Shown here in pieces: positions 46,750 through 58,889 of a stretch of 64,000 nt of DNA; position 1 is the stretch's first letter; every line of letters begins with the position of its first letter. The translations under genes and the position numbers were made by a program. The notes under the pieces are model-generated. The model was not told the origin of the DNA. It worked only from the letters and a program-made list of their open reading frames with translations, and did no database searches. The stretch comes from Diphasiastrum complanatum (taxonomy: Eukaryota > Streptophyta > Lycopodiopsida > Lycopodiales > Lycopodiaceae). The stretch lies in assembly GCA_029204225.1 (NCBI GenBank), contig CM055108.1, positions 3,773,547-3,837,546 of the forward strand, given 5' to 3'.

Positions 46750-47540
46750 AGTGTGTTGGCTGTCCTGCTCAAGATTCCATCTCAATGGAACATTTCTTTA
46801 CCTAGATTGTTTCTTGGATTCATAGGAGACTCAATAGATTTTGCTTCAACCATGTTGAACTTCTTGTGTGAATATCTTTTTTCAATGAAAATATCTTTAG
46901 AGCTGATAGCATCAAATTTCTTAATTAGAGCTGGAGAGATTTCTGCAAAGCAAATGTACCCAAAGACTTCGAGATTCTTGACATGGACCTCTTTAGGGTT
47001 TTGTTATTGATTGTGTTAATGATTGCTTTGGTGCTTGGAACGCTTTGCAAAAAACATGTTGTATTAATGGCTTCTACCCAAAATTTGTTGGGCATTTTGA
47101 CATTGATCAGCATAAATCTGGCTGCCTCCACCAATATTCAGCTCTTTCATTCAACCACTCCAATGGACTAAGGGCTATATTTTGAGATTGAAGAGCCTTA
47201 GAACATTCTAAAAGCAAAAAACTTCTTTCTGAGATAAAGATGTGCTGTCACATCTTGAGTCTCAAACAAATTGATTAAAGTGTCCCATGGTTGGTTCCTC
47301 AACACTTGGTAACATGTCAGATTTGGGAGTCCTTCAGATTGAGGGTGCTGGTGGCTGCCATCCTTGATCCTCCATTTAGACATCTGCTCAGAATCTTGTG
47401 GTGGTTGAGGAAATAACCCATCAACCACCTCTCACAAATTTTGGTCAATCAAAATCATTTTAATCCTAAACTTCCACATAAGAAAGTCTTCACAGTCAAA
47501 ATTCTTAATGAGTTTGAGGTCTGAAAATGATGGCTCCATG
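46750..47540 (-). mobile_element. Ty1/copia remnant: gag start and integrase
   Basis: The minus frame from 47538 (MEPSFSDLKLIKNFD, then FLMWKFRIKMIL) leads to PQPPQDSEQMSKWRIKDG and QPWDTLINLFETQD, a copia gag N-terminal half with one stop. From 47165 it passes to integrase (VEAARFMLINVKMPNKFWVEAI, VHVKNLEVFGYICFAEISP) to about 46760. The zinc knuckle, protease and front of integrase are deleted. Upstream, at about 47818-47795, the minus strand reads GTTATTAGAAGCTTGG, a worn primer site, so the LTR lay to its right. Confidence 0.8.
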
Positions 47541-48085
47541 ATTTATTAGAAAAATGGGGTGCTTACTGATGAATCCAGTATAAAATGCAAAAACAATGTC
47601 TAATGTACAATACCTATGTAGTTCAAAACAAGATCATCTGTCATGAATAAAAACAAACAATAGGCATCATAGACAGCCATATCTTCAAGTCAACGTAGGC
47701 GTCTAAGACAGCCGTGCGCTTGAAAGATGGATCTAAAAGCTGATTCATTTCTAGAAAAAAAACTTGGTGATTAATATTAAAGAAAACCAAGCTTCTAATA
47801 ACATGGCTCTAAGAACATGTATAGTTTCTTGGCCGATTTCAGTCGTTTAATCAGTCTGATTCAAATTTCGTCTTTTTTGTTTTTCTTTTAATGCTAGGCC
47901 TTCTATTCTTACAAAAACAAGTTTTGACCTACAGACTTCTACTTGTGACTATTGTGTTCATGACAGATGCATTGATCTATCTGCATGTTTGTGCACTTAA
48001 ATTTGAGAGTCGAGACTAGTAGTCTACTCTCTTTTAGCATTGAGTTGTGAGCCAAACTTATGCAATTGAACAAACATGAATGATG

Positions 48086-48088
<3 letters not shown>
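47541..48088 (-). other. 5' leader and probable LTR remains of the copia remnant
   Basis: Holds the worn primer site near 47800 and AT-rich DNA to the right that could be the 5' LTR. No second copy in the window confirms this. Confidence 0.35.
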
Positions 48089-48147
<59 letters not shown>

Positions 48148-48361
48148 TGGTTTAGCGCGATGGCTCTCTCTCTCACGATGGTCTAGCGCGATAGCTCTCT
48201 CTCTCGCGATGGTCTAGCACTCCATCTCCAGTGCTTTGCTGCCTCCAACCAGCGGGTGTGATGCCCTCCAGACCTGCCTCCAGCGGGTGTGATGCCCTCC
48301 AGCGGAACCTACTCCATCTCCAGCGCTCTGCTGTCTCCAACCAGCGACCTGTTCAACATCG

Positions 48362-49336
48362 ATGGATAAGCCTGCTTCCAGCAGAACAACTGTTATGGCC
48401 AAAAGTGGTGCACCTGCCCTTCCTGCCAACAATGCTTCATCCGCTTCATCCTCTTCATCTACCTCATCTTCCATTGCAGACCCGTCCATCAGACCTACCT
48501 TTGATCCACCTTCACCTTCATCTTCCATTCCAGTTGCAATCCCTATATCTCCGTCAGATCCTATTCTTGATAATAGTGAATCCATCATAGCCGATCCTTT
48601 GACCCCGAATACCCCAGAAAAAGAATTACCTCTGCCTCCAGCCTTTATGATCTCCGTCATTCGTGCAGATTAGTTACCTTCCTATAAATATCTCAACGAC
48701 CATCGGAAAAAACTTCTTTCTCTTGAAGCTACGATCCAAGCTGTTCAATCTCATCTTCAGAAACTAGATTCGTCTATCGATGATCTCAAGAAAGAAGTTG
48801 CAGCTGTCAAAATCGAAGCTTCCTCTCATTCGACTACTTCAGCTAAGATCCAACAGCTTGAAAGTCAAGTGGAACAACATCATACTGCTGTCCGATCGTG
48901 GGCAGATGTGCTTAAAGGTCCTAATACTGTTGTTCTACCACCTCCACCTTCTTTTATCTCAGCTAGGTTCACTGAGAGCCGTTTGCGAGAGCAAAAGGCC
49001 TTTAATGTCCGAGTCAGAGGTATTACGAACTCCCATGATGCCGTTGGTGAAGCTAAAAAGTTTCTTGAAGAGAGTCTTCAACACCACCACAAAGATATGG
49101 ATACTGCATGGCGACCTAAGAAAGATCCAGGTACTCTTGTTATACAATTTGCATCTGCCACTGGTCGTCATGAAGCGCTAGGGAAAAGATCTACATTGTG
49201 GGGCACCACGATATACCTGGATGAAGACCTTACTTTCATTCAGATTCAAGAACGGAAAAAAGCAAAACAGGAGGCTCTAACAAATGGAAAGCGGTTGATC
49301 TACAGGGATGCTATCATCCGTTTTGTAGATATTTAA
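48362..49336 (+). pseudogene. LINE ORF1 protein with one in-frame stop
   Basis: One frame of 325 codons is interrupted by a single TAG at 48671-48673. The N-terminus is Ser/Pro/Ala-rich. After the stop there is a coiled coil (KLLSLEATIQAVQSHLQKLD to IQQLESQVEQ), the motif SWADVLKGP, and then a probable RNA-binding domain (AFNVRVRGI, TLVIQFASATGRHEALGK, GTTIYLDEDLTFIQIQERKK). This order matches plant LINE ORF1 proteins, which coat element RNA. Reads as a recently disabled copy. Confidence 0.8.
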
Positions 49337-49566
49337 CCTGCTACTATTAATGAGATATCTGAGACTGTTCAGAGTTAGTGAGAGAGTTAGAGCACTGAAG
49401 AGATGCCACTTGAATCGGTAAATGGTCTACGTACCATATAACCTTGGACATTATCCTCTTCTTAGTTAGTTTTGGTTTAGTTATGTTGTTTGACGACATT
49501 GTTCCGTCTTGGTTCCACTTTATCTGATGTGCTTGCTCGTCTTATAAAGTTTGCTCGTTAATAAAG

Positions 49567-49581
49567 CTTTCTTTCTTTCTT

Positions 49582-49644
<63 letters not shown>
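49567..49644. repeat. (TTTC)n(CT)n microsatellite
   Basis: Four to five TTTC units pass into about 27 CT units. Confidence 0.97.
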
Positions 49645-49646
<2 letters not shown>

Positions 49647-50239
49647 CAAATGCTAAACTCCAACTTCATGAATCATTAGAGGAACATACATGATAAAACT
49701 TCAAACACACACTGCAATACTCAAAAGATTCAAATCATGATAAATTATTGAAACTGACATTCAATCCACTTGGACTGGAGTTTGATGCATACCGGCCCCG
49801 TACTATTCACCAGTTCAAACCCGCCAATTCGATGTTTGAATCATGGTTCATGGAAACACTAACACCATATTGGGAATTGGAGTTATGCAATGGAAGACTA
49901 GCAATCGGAGTTATCATCAAGCAATTCCCTAACGGTTCACCAAAATCAAGATAAGTTCTGCACTGGTCTGCTACATCAGAATTTACAAATCAGCAAGTAG
50001 ATCTAATATGGAGTTAAAGCTTCATCAGAGACCAAGATCTTACTCATTCACATTCAGAAACACAACATACCATGAATCCATTCATAAGAACACAAAATAG
50101 GTAGACAGTCTATTGAGCATCTGAGCATGTACATCAATATGCAGAACTTGAACAATATGTAAAGACAAATACCATCAAAATATGTAATGATCAGTATATT
50201 GATGAGAAGTCTAACCTCTGTGCGTGCGCGCACGTGTTT

Positions 50240-50285
<46 letters not shown>

Positions 50286-50334
50286 GAGAGAGAGAGAGGG
50301 GGGGGGGGGGCAGGGACGGTGGAAATTTTGATAC
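49645..50334. other. 3' part of the transporter locus; last exon not located
   Basis: A 68-codon + frame at 49748-49954 is unrecognised. I searched the minus strand for the expected last 25-40 residues of the transporter and saw no match. Confidence 0.4.
50242..50310. repeat. Composite microsatellite (GT)n(GA)n(G)13
   Basis: GT repeats 50242-50280, GA repeats about 50286-50297, then 13 G (50298-50310). Preceded by alternating TGCGTGCGCGCACGTG. It lies 25 bases inside the intron after the exon 5 donor of the transporter. Confidence 0.97.
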
Positions 50335-53300
50335 CCTGGCGCTGGAGACACATTTGTTGCCCATGCAATTGCTGATCCAAAGACTGGCTCAAGCGTAATA
50401 GCCATTGCCACAAGCAATGGTGAAACATAACGAAGCACAGCGCTGAATCCTGTATGCCCAACGAATCCAGGCCCTATTGCCAAAAAAAGATTTGGGAAGA
50501 GGAACTCTGCCAATCATATCAATGACAAGTCATTAGTCTGTAGACCTCCTTGATAATAGATATTCGTCCATATTTGCAATACCTTCAAACATGCAAACCT
50601 ACCTTGAGACAATGCACTGAAACTGCAAAAAATTCTGCTCCATTTCATTGCATCAAACAAGATCAGCAAATGTGAATTCAGTTAAAAATCACAAACATTT
50701 GCTTCAGATTCACTAACACTTTCACGAAGACAGTATAAAGCTAAGTACAATACATATAAAGCTTTTCCCATGGCCAAAACTTAGCAAGAAACAATGAAAC
50801 AAAGCAGAAGTCTAATGCGCTATAGCATGTGCTTAACGATATCAAAAAGACACTTCATACTTCTCTTAGTTCATAACTTCATATTCCAACTTCATTTTGT
50901 TAGGAAGTAGGGTATCTGCAATATTTTCAAAGAGAATCACTACAGTTGCAAAAATTTTGCAAATAATCACATTTCTTCCTCCTTTAACTCCACTTTACTA
51001 ATAAAATATTCTTCATTCAACTTCATAGATACTACTAATTTAAATAAAATGCCAGAGACAAACAAACTGGTTCATTTTTCTAGGTTACTTTAAAGTTTAA
51101 TCAATAAAAACTAACATTGAAAATGTAATACCTTGTTTGAACCAGCTAAAAGGGCCACTAACTCTACCAAATGATGATTGTAGAAAACCTTCTATGACAA
51201 TTCCTGCAAATCCCAAAAACAAAGCAGCTCCAGCCGTAATTGGGAAAACATACACGTACAGTGGCATCCATTCTGAAAATCCAACTGAATCTAGTTAGGT
51301 CACTAACACAAACATGCTTGACTTGAAATAATAAATTGAAACCTAGTGATTATAAACCATTTAGGATATTATTCCATCCATACAGAAATTCTACCACTAA
51401 ATGTCTTGAGTAACTTCTTGAAAAAGAATATTCCAATTTGAATGGCACACAAGCAAAATATCTTCAACTATGAAAGCTGTGCCAGCAACCCAAGATACAT
51501 ACATAAAAACTACCATTCATGCCATAGATAAAGGTTCATAACGTCCTACTCTATACATGCTATGCATATGAATTTTGAATTTTTTTTTTCAAAAACGTCC
51601 CTTCCCAAAATAAATATTAACATCATATTTCTGCAAGCCAACTTCTTTTGGTTTCTTGGGACCCCAGAAACTTATGTTTCAAAATCTAGAAAACCCTAAA
51701 CATCAAATCTAAAGTGAATGAGATTTCATTGAAAGTGAACATTGATTGCTGATAACTACCAACAGCATTTGACAACCCATACCATAAAAGCGTCCCACAA
51801 CATAAAGCTGATCCAAGTCATGAGTTTTAATATCCCATTTCTAGGAATATACCATATTTGCTTGGTTAAACCACTACATATAGAAAAAAAGTTGTTTGAA
51901 AGTAACCAAAAGTAGGACATGTATGAATCACATATACCCATTCCGAACCTTTTAGTTCGGAATGTTTTGTTCTATACATACCATTATAAGGCCCCCCCAT
52001 ATACTAAACCCTAACTATCACTATAATAGTTTGTCCATTAATTTTTAAACATTCTGAACTTCATAGTTCTTGTAAAAATGTATATGCTATCTTCAAAAAT
52101 TAAGCATTTATAAGTAAATCAAGAAAATGAGTTTCTCTCTATGTGATTTTTGTTTTCTATGGCTTATGGTCTATACCTGCCAATCCACACACACAGACAT
52201 CACTAAATTTGGAATTTTCATGGCCCCGCATACTAAACCCTATTTATCATTAATTTTAAAACTATCAAAAAGAAAAGGCAAGATTTGAAATGGAGTGCAT
52301 TCTATTTTAAAACGGCCTTTCAAAACGAGCATCTATGGTAGGAATTTGAGTTGTGGCACGGGTCGCGATCCGCTTCAATGGCAATCTGGATTGCAAAAAT
52401 ATTGCAAATTTTTTGCAAGAGAGAGAAGAAGAAGAAGAAGAAGCTTTAACAATGTCTTTTCCATGGCAAAAGGCATATAAGACTAGTAAGAGTACATGCC
52501 AAGTATGTGGTAACCATGGGAGCGTATATAAACGTCTCCAAGGAAAAAGTATGCATAAAAGATGAACAATATAACTGTAAACTACAAACTGCAAGCTGTC
52601 CATAAATGGGAGCAAAATAACTGCTAAGAATAGAGTCATATCATCTAGCCCTACTGCTGAAAAGGATGTGGTACGAGTTGTAACAGGAGGTAACGTCGTC
52701 TAGGAGGGTGAGAACTGTGTCCTCTCATGACAAGGTGGGAAGTGCCAGCTGCCACATGACTGTGAGTGATACACTGTCTTTGATATCTGTGAGGTGGTGT
52801 ATCGTCCTCATAGTCATCAGACTCGAGGTCTCGGCGTGGCCGTCTCCTGGAGAAGAAAGACGTAATCTAAGCCTGAGAGCTAAGATGTGGCTGGTGAGCT
52901 GACTGGTACATATCTTGTTGCAACAAGACCATCGTAGCGACACAGCAAGGGTCCTCATATGTCATTAGTGATCTGAGTGTAGTAGGCATGTCCCGGAATA
53001 GGTAGTGATACCTCCCTCTAATCGCATAATATATGGGGCATCTGAAGATGAAATGCTCCTTGGATTCTATCTCATGTAAAGAACATAGTAGGCATAATTT
53101 CTCCTCTCGTGGCGTACCCCAAAATCTGCATGTCTCAATAGCCAACTAGTGTGAGGAGACTCTGAACTATCCCAAAGTAAAACGGAGATTGTGTGATAAT
53201 CCTGAGGACAAATATCGAGGTAAAACTGGAAGACCAGCAGCATCCTGCTCCAAAAAATGAATTCGGTAGTAATCAGGCTTAACCCCCAACTGGCATTGCC

Positions 53301-56300
53301 AAGTACGAGATACGCTCTGTATAAAAATCGTCTAATGTACTGCTGTGTACCGTACCCGAGGGGAGATCAGTGAGATCAGTGATAGTGACACCAAATGCCT
53401 CCATGAGGAAGTGTGATGCTTCAGAGAACCATGACAACCGGTATTCCTGAGTCTAAAGATGGTGAGAGGACATGAGTGCAAGCCGTGTATATCTCTGCTC
53501 TGTATCAGGAAGTGCCTGAGCTTTTTGAATGTACGTGATATGCTGGAAGGCTGCCTCTATCTGGATAGGGGGGTGGCAAACTCCGCAAGAATGATCTCAT
53601 GTGGAACAGAGGATTTCGCTCGAATCATGCGAGCTAACATGGTAATCTGAAAGCGTGAAATGCTAGCAGTGTGAAGAGGAGAGGCATGTACACCATATCT
53701 TTGCTGCATACAAGGCTGAAGGGGTGACGATTATAAACTCCTCTACCAAGCAACACAAGGGAAACGGATGGTGGACAAACCAACGCAACCAATCCTAGAT
53801 CGAACAGATCTAGCCCCCAAGCTATGGATCGATCTCATTGAGGAATGAGGAATCACTCTAGCAGCATGTAGCTACCAATCATGCAATCAAGCATACACTA
53901 GTGAGAGCCCAAAAGGTATACTTATACCCTTCAAGGCCCATGCGCACCACTAGTAGTACACTGTGACACCTCACTGGACACCTCTGCAGCCTATCTAGGC
54001 CACGTCATCCAGTTCCCCAATGACTCACGACCCATATAACTCCACCATCATGAGTTTAGGCCTACAACCATTAATTATGACCTTATACACATAAAGGCCC
54101 CAATTCCCTTATAGTCATAATTAACTTACGGGTTGTTGGTCTACTGATCCCTAGCATGGACACGCTACCCGAGACCAATCATGGGCATGACAACGATGGT
54201 GTCAAAAAGTCTGCACTTACTTGGGGCATGTGCTACTATGGTTTCAATAATTTGCCATAATTCTCTATTCGTTCATTTGCAAAGCAACAACTTTCCATAT
54301 CATGCTTTCCCGTTGGCACTGTATAATGTACTCATTTTTGTTGATCACATTCAGCTTATTCACATTTTTGTAGCAAGCTATGAGATGGGAGCTTAGGCTT
54401 CATAACTGTTGTCAAGTCGTTCAGTACAATTCATATGATTTCATTTTACACAATACAGATTCAATTAAATACCAGGATAGAAAATCACTTGATGGCCCAA
54501 AACTGGACAACACTGGTCTTGAAACTCTTGGCAAACCAGATAAATGAACTGCTCTCAAAAAAGCCTTTCATTCGATACCCATTTTGTCACCAAATTTTTT
54601 TTGCCTTCCGGGAATCTCTAATGGGAAATCCCGGATTCCATTTGGGAATGTGATCTGGAACATGTTCCAGATCGTGTTCCAGAACGTGGCCTGCATCCTT
54701 GGTACAAATCATAGAAGTATTTTTTATGTATAATCATTCTTTACATCTAAATAATTTATGTATTTAACTAAGGTAACTCAATGTTATTTTTATTTTCCAA
54801 TAATTTTTACCAAAAAAGAAAATTTGGAATAAGGTGCATTTTGAAAGAAAGAAAAAACAATGGTCACGTCTCAAAACAATCTAGCCAATCAGCTTGCAAC
54901 ATCAATCAAGTGCAAAATTGTTGTGGTCTATGGCCCGCTGTCATCTCATTTGTCAAGGCTTAAAAAATGGGTGGAAAGAGAAGTGGCCAAGCAAATGACG
55001 TTGCCACTGGTGTGAAGACACCCTGATATCTCCTTGAAGGTTGTAAGGACATAACGAGTTAACAGAATTCAGTAATTTACAAGTAATAAAAGCCTAAAAT
55101 AGTCATATAGTCATAACTTACAATGAAGGCTTCGACAAAACATTTTGTGCTCCTACCTCGAAGATGGCTGCCTGCAGTTATGTGCACAGCAAATGCAGCA
55201 GCGGAAAGAAATGCAGCTAAATCCCCAGCCAAGGTGACTTCAGTATCATTTTCCACGTAGGAACCAGCAGCCATAACTACAGCACCAAGAACACCAAGAG
55301 CAACCCCCATTGTTTCCCCTGTTGATAGTGGCTGTCTTTTGCAGCATGCATACAAAGCCAAAATAATGGGTGGCATAGACACAAGGAGTAAACTGTGCGG
55401 CAAAGATGTATAGTCAAGGGACCACACCTGCATCCAATTTAAATGTTAACTTCACAAGTCATGAAACAGTTGTACCTCACCAGTGCCTATGCAACCAATT
55501 GCAACTAGGTCAACACTAGATTCTTTTGGTTATGGTTGTGAGATCTATATAAAAATTTCAAATTCATGTTCTGAATTTTCTCTGGCTTCCAGCCCCTTCA
55601 TAGAGCATAAGAACTGTCTTGCATTCCATGCTTGATGGAAATCATTGAAAAACATGAAAAAGCTGATTCTCTCGCTTACAAAAGGCCTGCTTCCTACAAA
55701 ATTGTTTCTACAAGATTATTTATTGATGAAGCTACATGTACAGATATCTGCACAAGTTTTTTGAGCACGACGGTATCCTTCCAACAAGTCCAAAATACCA
55801 AAAAATAACATATCGTTGCTGTTTTTTGGAAACGCCTAATGCTTCAATGTAAGTCAAACAAATGCAAGATCCATTTTCTTTCCTCAAAGATAGCACATAT
55901 ATGGTGTCCTCTCAGTCTCTTTTACGAAATCCTTTCCCTTGGCAAAGGAAGCAAGTCATCACTGGCTTTCATGGGAAACCCCACGCCAAATAACCTCCAA
56001 AACAGTCTATGATTATCTTTCAGGATGTCTTTGTTGGAAAATCATTATCATATGATTGTTTGTTGTTACTCTTTCCATCTCAATCAGCTTGCAAAAGTCA
56101 TTCCAAGATTCTTACAGTTCACATTCTAATGCCATTATGCTCAATTATGACCACTCCTACTGCTTGGATCAAGTTGACTATCAACAATAGCCATACTCGA
56201 TTGTCCAAAATACAGTTACTTCAACAACGGGACAATTGCCTGTTTGAAAGTATCTTCTTCACTGCCAAATAAACAACAATGGGATGATTGCCTCTTTGAA

Positions 56301-57761
56301 AGTATCTTCTTCACGGCCAAATAATCAACCATCTAACACTTTTTTTTGTTTAAACAATATAGTTAGCCAGATGGTCCCCTTTCAGCTCCAAGCAAATCCA
56401 AATTTTGCGATGATTTACGAGATTCAAAATGGCAAGCATTGAGCATCTTAGACTAAGGATTTAGACATGTCAACAAGTGACAGATTTCCCGTCTGATTAA
56501 TAGATCCTCTGCACCACCATCTCCAGATAAAATTTCCCATGTAAACAGAACAGAAGATTAGAAGATGTTTAGGGACAGATCTTGACCTGAATAATGGCTT
56601 CTAATAAACATGTCCCATCCTTAACATGTTATGACAAATCCAGCAAAACCATTGTTTCACAAAACTGCACCCACTTACACGAAAAGTTTCTTCAGGCACA
56701 TTATCTCTTTACAGCAAAATAATCAACTCATATAACAAGCATTCAATGCTTCTTTTATCTAAAGAATAGAGTTAGCCAAATGGCCCCTTTTAGCTCCAAG
56801 GCAATCCACGTTTTGTGATAATTTACAAGCTCCAAATGGTAAGCATTGCGCATCTTAGACTAATGATCTTGGACATACCAACAAGTAAAAGATTGCCCTT
56901 CTGATAACTAGATCCTCAGTACCACCAAAAAAATGCTCTAGCACCTCCAGATAGAATTTCCCAAGTTCTAAGAACTGTACTGGAAGGTATCACATGGATG
57001 ACACAACAAACTGAGAGACCAGGTCCTCCAACTAGTGGTGGGTTGGTTAGGACTTTCTTTCCTCTCCTCGAGGTAGGAGTTCTGACTCCAATCTGCTACA
57101 CAGATAGGACATACAAGAGAAAAAAACAACAAACTAAGAGAACGGGCACAATTAAGAACAGTAAAATATGTACCCTTACCCACAAACCAAAGTGGAATGA
57201 AAGTGACAGTGAACTGACAGCAAGAAGGAATAAAGTATGAATCTGTGTGAACTGACTGCGTTCCATGAGTGATTGACGACACCACTGCCACAGAAAGCCA
57301 GGTAACAAAAGCAAGGCCGTGGCTTGAAGCCGCCAACCGGCTTTTGAGATAGGAGCTGCCCCGTCCATGAGCTTTGTTACCTGCCCAAAACAGATTCCAA
57401 CAACCTTAAGATCTCAACTTGGGATCTAATAAAGCCAATGCATGCAAAACAAAGAAAAAAGGGTGTAGAAGCTAATTCAAGACAAGGACAACCTTGAAGA
57501 GACAGAAAAAAAATGAAAGTTATGGAGGATACTTTCAAATGCTTAAAGAATTCAAATTTGAAAAAATTCAACACTGTATTTCTGTATGAACAGTCATAAT
57601 GTATCAGATTCAACACCTACCGCAGCAGCAGATGAGATTGCAGCAGTAGCGAGCACCAGCAACGGGCCAACAAACCAGGGTCTTTTTGTTGAGTCTTGAA
57701 CAATCACTACTAAGACACTTCTATCAACTGCAACATTCTCTGTAGACAAGTCCTTTGCCAT
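50335..57761 (-). CDS. EamA / drug-metabolite transporter (DMT) family membrane protein, 3' end incomplete
   Basis: Five exons: 57761-57621, 57380-57180, 55427-55157, 51272-51132 and 50506-50335. All have GT-AG borders and joining phases (308 codons so far). About eight hydrophobic helices are visible: FVGPLLVLATAAISSAAAVT, ATALLLLPGFLWQW, IHTLFLLAVSSLSLSFHFGL, SLLLVSMPPIILALYA, MGVALGVLGAVVMAAGSYV, AGDLAAFLSAAAFAVHITAG, YVYVFPITAGAALFLGFAGI and the final YVSPLLVAMAITLEPVFGSA. The halves show the typical EamA repeats (SLPHSLLLVSMPP; VLRYVSPLLVAMAITLEPVFGS). DMT proteins carry small metabolites across membranes; the substrate is unknown. The protein should have a tenth helix of about 25-40 residues in one more exon, not found. 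Intron 51273-55156 contains a LINE tail. Confidence 0.9.
52640..53725 (-). mobile_element. LINE 3' fragment inside the transporter intron
   Basis: The minus strand carries the end of LINE ORF2: MLARMIRAKSSVPHEI (compare MLGCMIRAKTTTPHDI at the left edge of the window), LPRYLSSGLSHNLR and the zf-RVT motif EEKLCLLCSLHEIESKEHFI, FRCPIYYAIRGRYHYLF (53145-52970). Frames break more than once. It belongs to the same family as the LINE at 1-2590 and shows what follows the zinc motif, which is cut off there. Inserted antisense to nothing: same strand as the host gene. Confidence 0.88.
53726..55156 (-). other. Rest of the 3.9-kb transporter intron
   Basis: No exon or element recognised. A short inverted segment CTGGAACATGTTCCAG lies at about 54655-54670. 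Confidence 0.4.
55428..57179 (-). other. Intron 2 of the transporter gene
   Basis: Two diverged copies of a ~400-base segment appear in tandem order (about 56220-56560 and 56690-56970). Shared blocks include TTAGCCA(G/A)ATGG(T)CCCC(T)TTTTAGCTCC, CATCTTAGACTAA and ACCTCCAGATA. No exon seen. Confidence 0.55.
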
Positions 57762-58149
57762 CTTTGGTATGCCGTTGGGAGCTCCTTATATTAACACTCT
57801 CTTCTTTGTGCATGCAAACCTGTATACCTGAGAACCTTTCCAGATAAACAAAATGGAGACAGAAGTGATTACATTTGTCATCTAACTTGTTACCAACACC
57901 AACCACAATGAGAGAACCACGAGTTGGCAAAACTTTCCTATTTGCATTACGACTTCCAATGGATTTGTCGAACATCAGAAAAAACCATTAATCTAAAATG
58001 GCAGACTGATTGGTCACAAAAACATGCTATGAAGGAAAGCATTGGCAGATACATCTATAATCTATTGGAAAAGTATGGGGCACATTTTCTGAGAAAATCA
58101 ATGTTCCTAAGCATGAACATGAAATTTTATATGAGTCAGTCATGACAGC
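57762..58149 (-). promoter_or_regulatory. 5' flank of the transporter gene
   Basis: The promoter should lie here. I could not assign a TATA box or start site. The inverted-repeat arm begins 390 bases upstream of the start codon. Confidence 0.3.
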
Positions 58150-58815
58150 TCAATAAAAGATCGAGCCTTAACTATTTGGATAATGCTTTCAATATTTTAA
58201 AACAGGTGTGATCTGGATATCTGTGAAGTCTGTTCTACTATTAGCTACTTGTTGCACTTACCTAGTATCAAGTCATTCCAATTGATATTCCCCAGATTGA
58301 AAATGGGATAGAGTATATCAAGTTGCTGTTATAAATCAGAAACCCATATGTAATGGGGAGGTCTCAAAAGGAAAATAGCTCATGAAAGATATGTTAGTCA
58401 AGTAGCTCTAAGAGGCACATCCATGTGCCAACACGATCATTTGAGTTTTTAAGAACTGACTGCCCCAACTCTACCAAGGCAGCAAACCATTCCACAAACA
58501 ATTTAACTTTATGAAGCTGGATATAGTTCAGAAGGCAAAACAAACACAAATATCGTGCAGCTAGTACAAGAGAAAACTGAAGTATCTTCGATGTGCAGAT
58601 CCGATCCAAGCCTCTTGCCAGGGAGAAAGGTCTGCAAGAATGCAAAGTGTTGAATTGCTCAAGGGCACAATTTCTTGCCTTTTATGATTGGCAAGACCCA
58701 TGAACTAGATAATTTGAAACATTCTTGTTGCTGGCAATTCCATCTTCACTGCATGAGATGGTCCTGTGCTTTATAATAAGAAAGTAGTCTATACTTGTTG
58801 GGAGGTTATATGTTG
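58150..58815 (+). repeat. Left arm of a large imperfect inverted repeat
   Basis: Its complement matches 62845-63372 in order over most of its length. One stretch of 26 bases is identical (58669-58694 against 62959-62984). The left arm holds about 215 extra bases (58443-58660). Confidence 0.85.
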
Positions 58816-58889
58816 TCTATATATAGAGAAAGGCGTAGATTTTATTCATAGCAACAGATTGTAACATGTCATATATTCCACATGACTAT

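Larger units (their letters stand above)
48089..49644 (+). mobile_element. LINE 5' fragment (ORF1) bracketed by (CT)n tracts
   Basis: (CT)n at 48089-48143 is followed by three ~30-base units (CGATGGTCTAGCGCGAT plus CTCT) and two sets of short direct repeats (48215-48357). ORF1 follows (48362-49336). A tail of about 230 bases ends TTAATAAAGC and runs into (TTTC)n(CT)n at 49567-49644. No endonuclease or RT is present. Confidence 0.7.
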
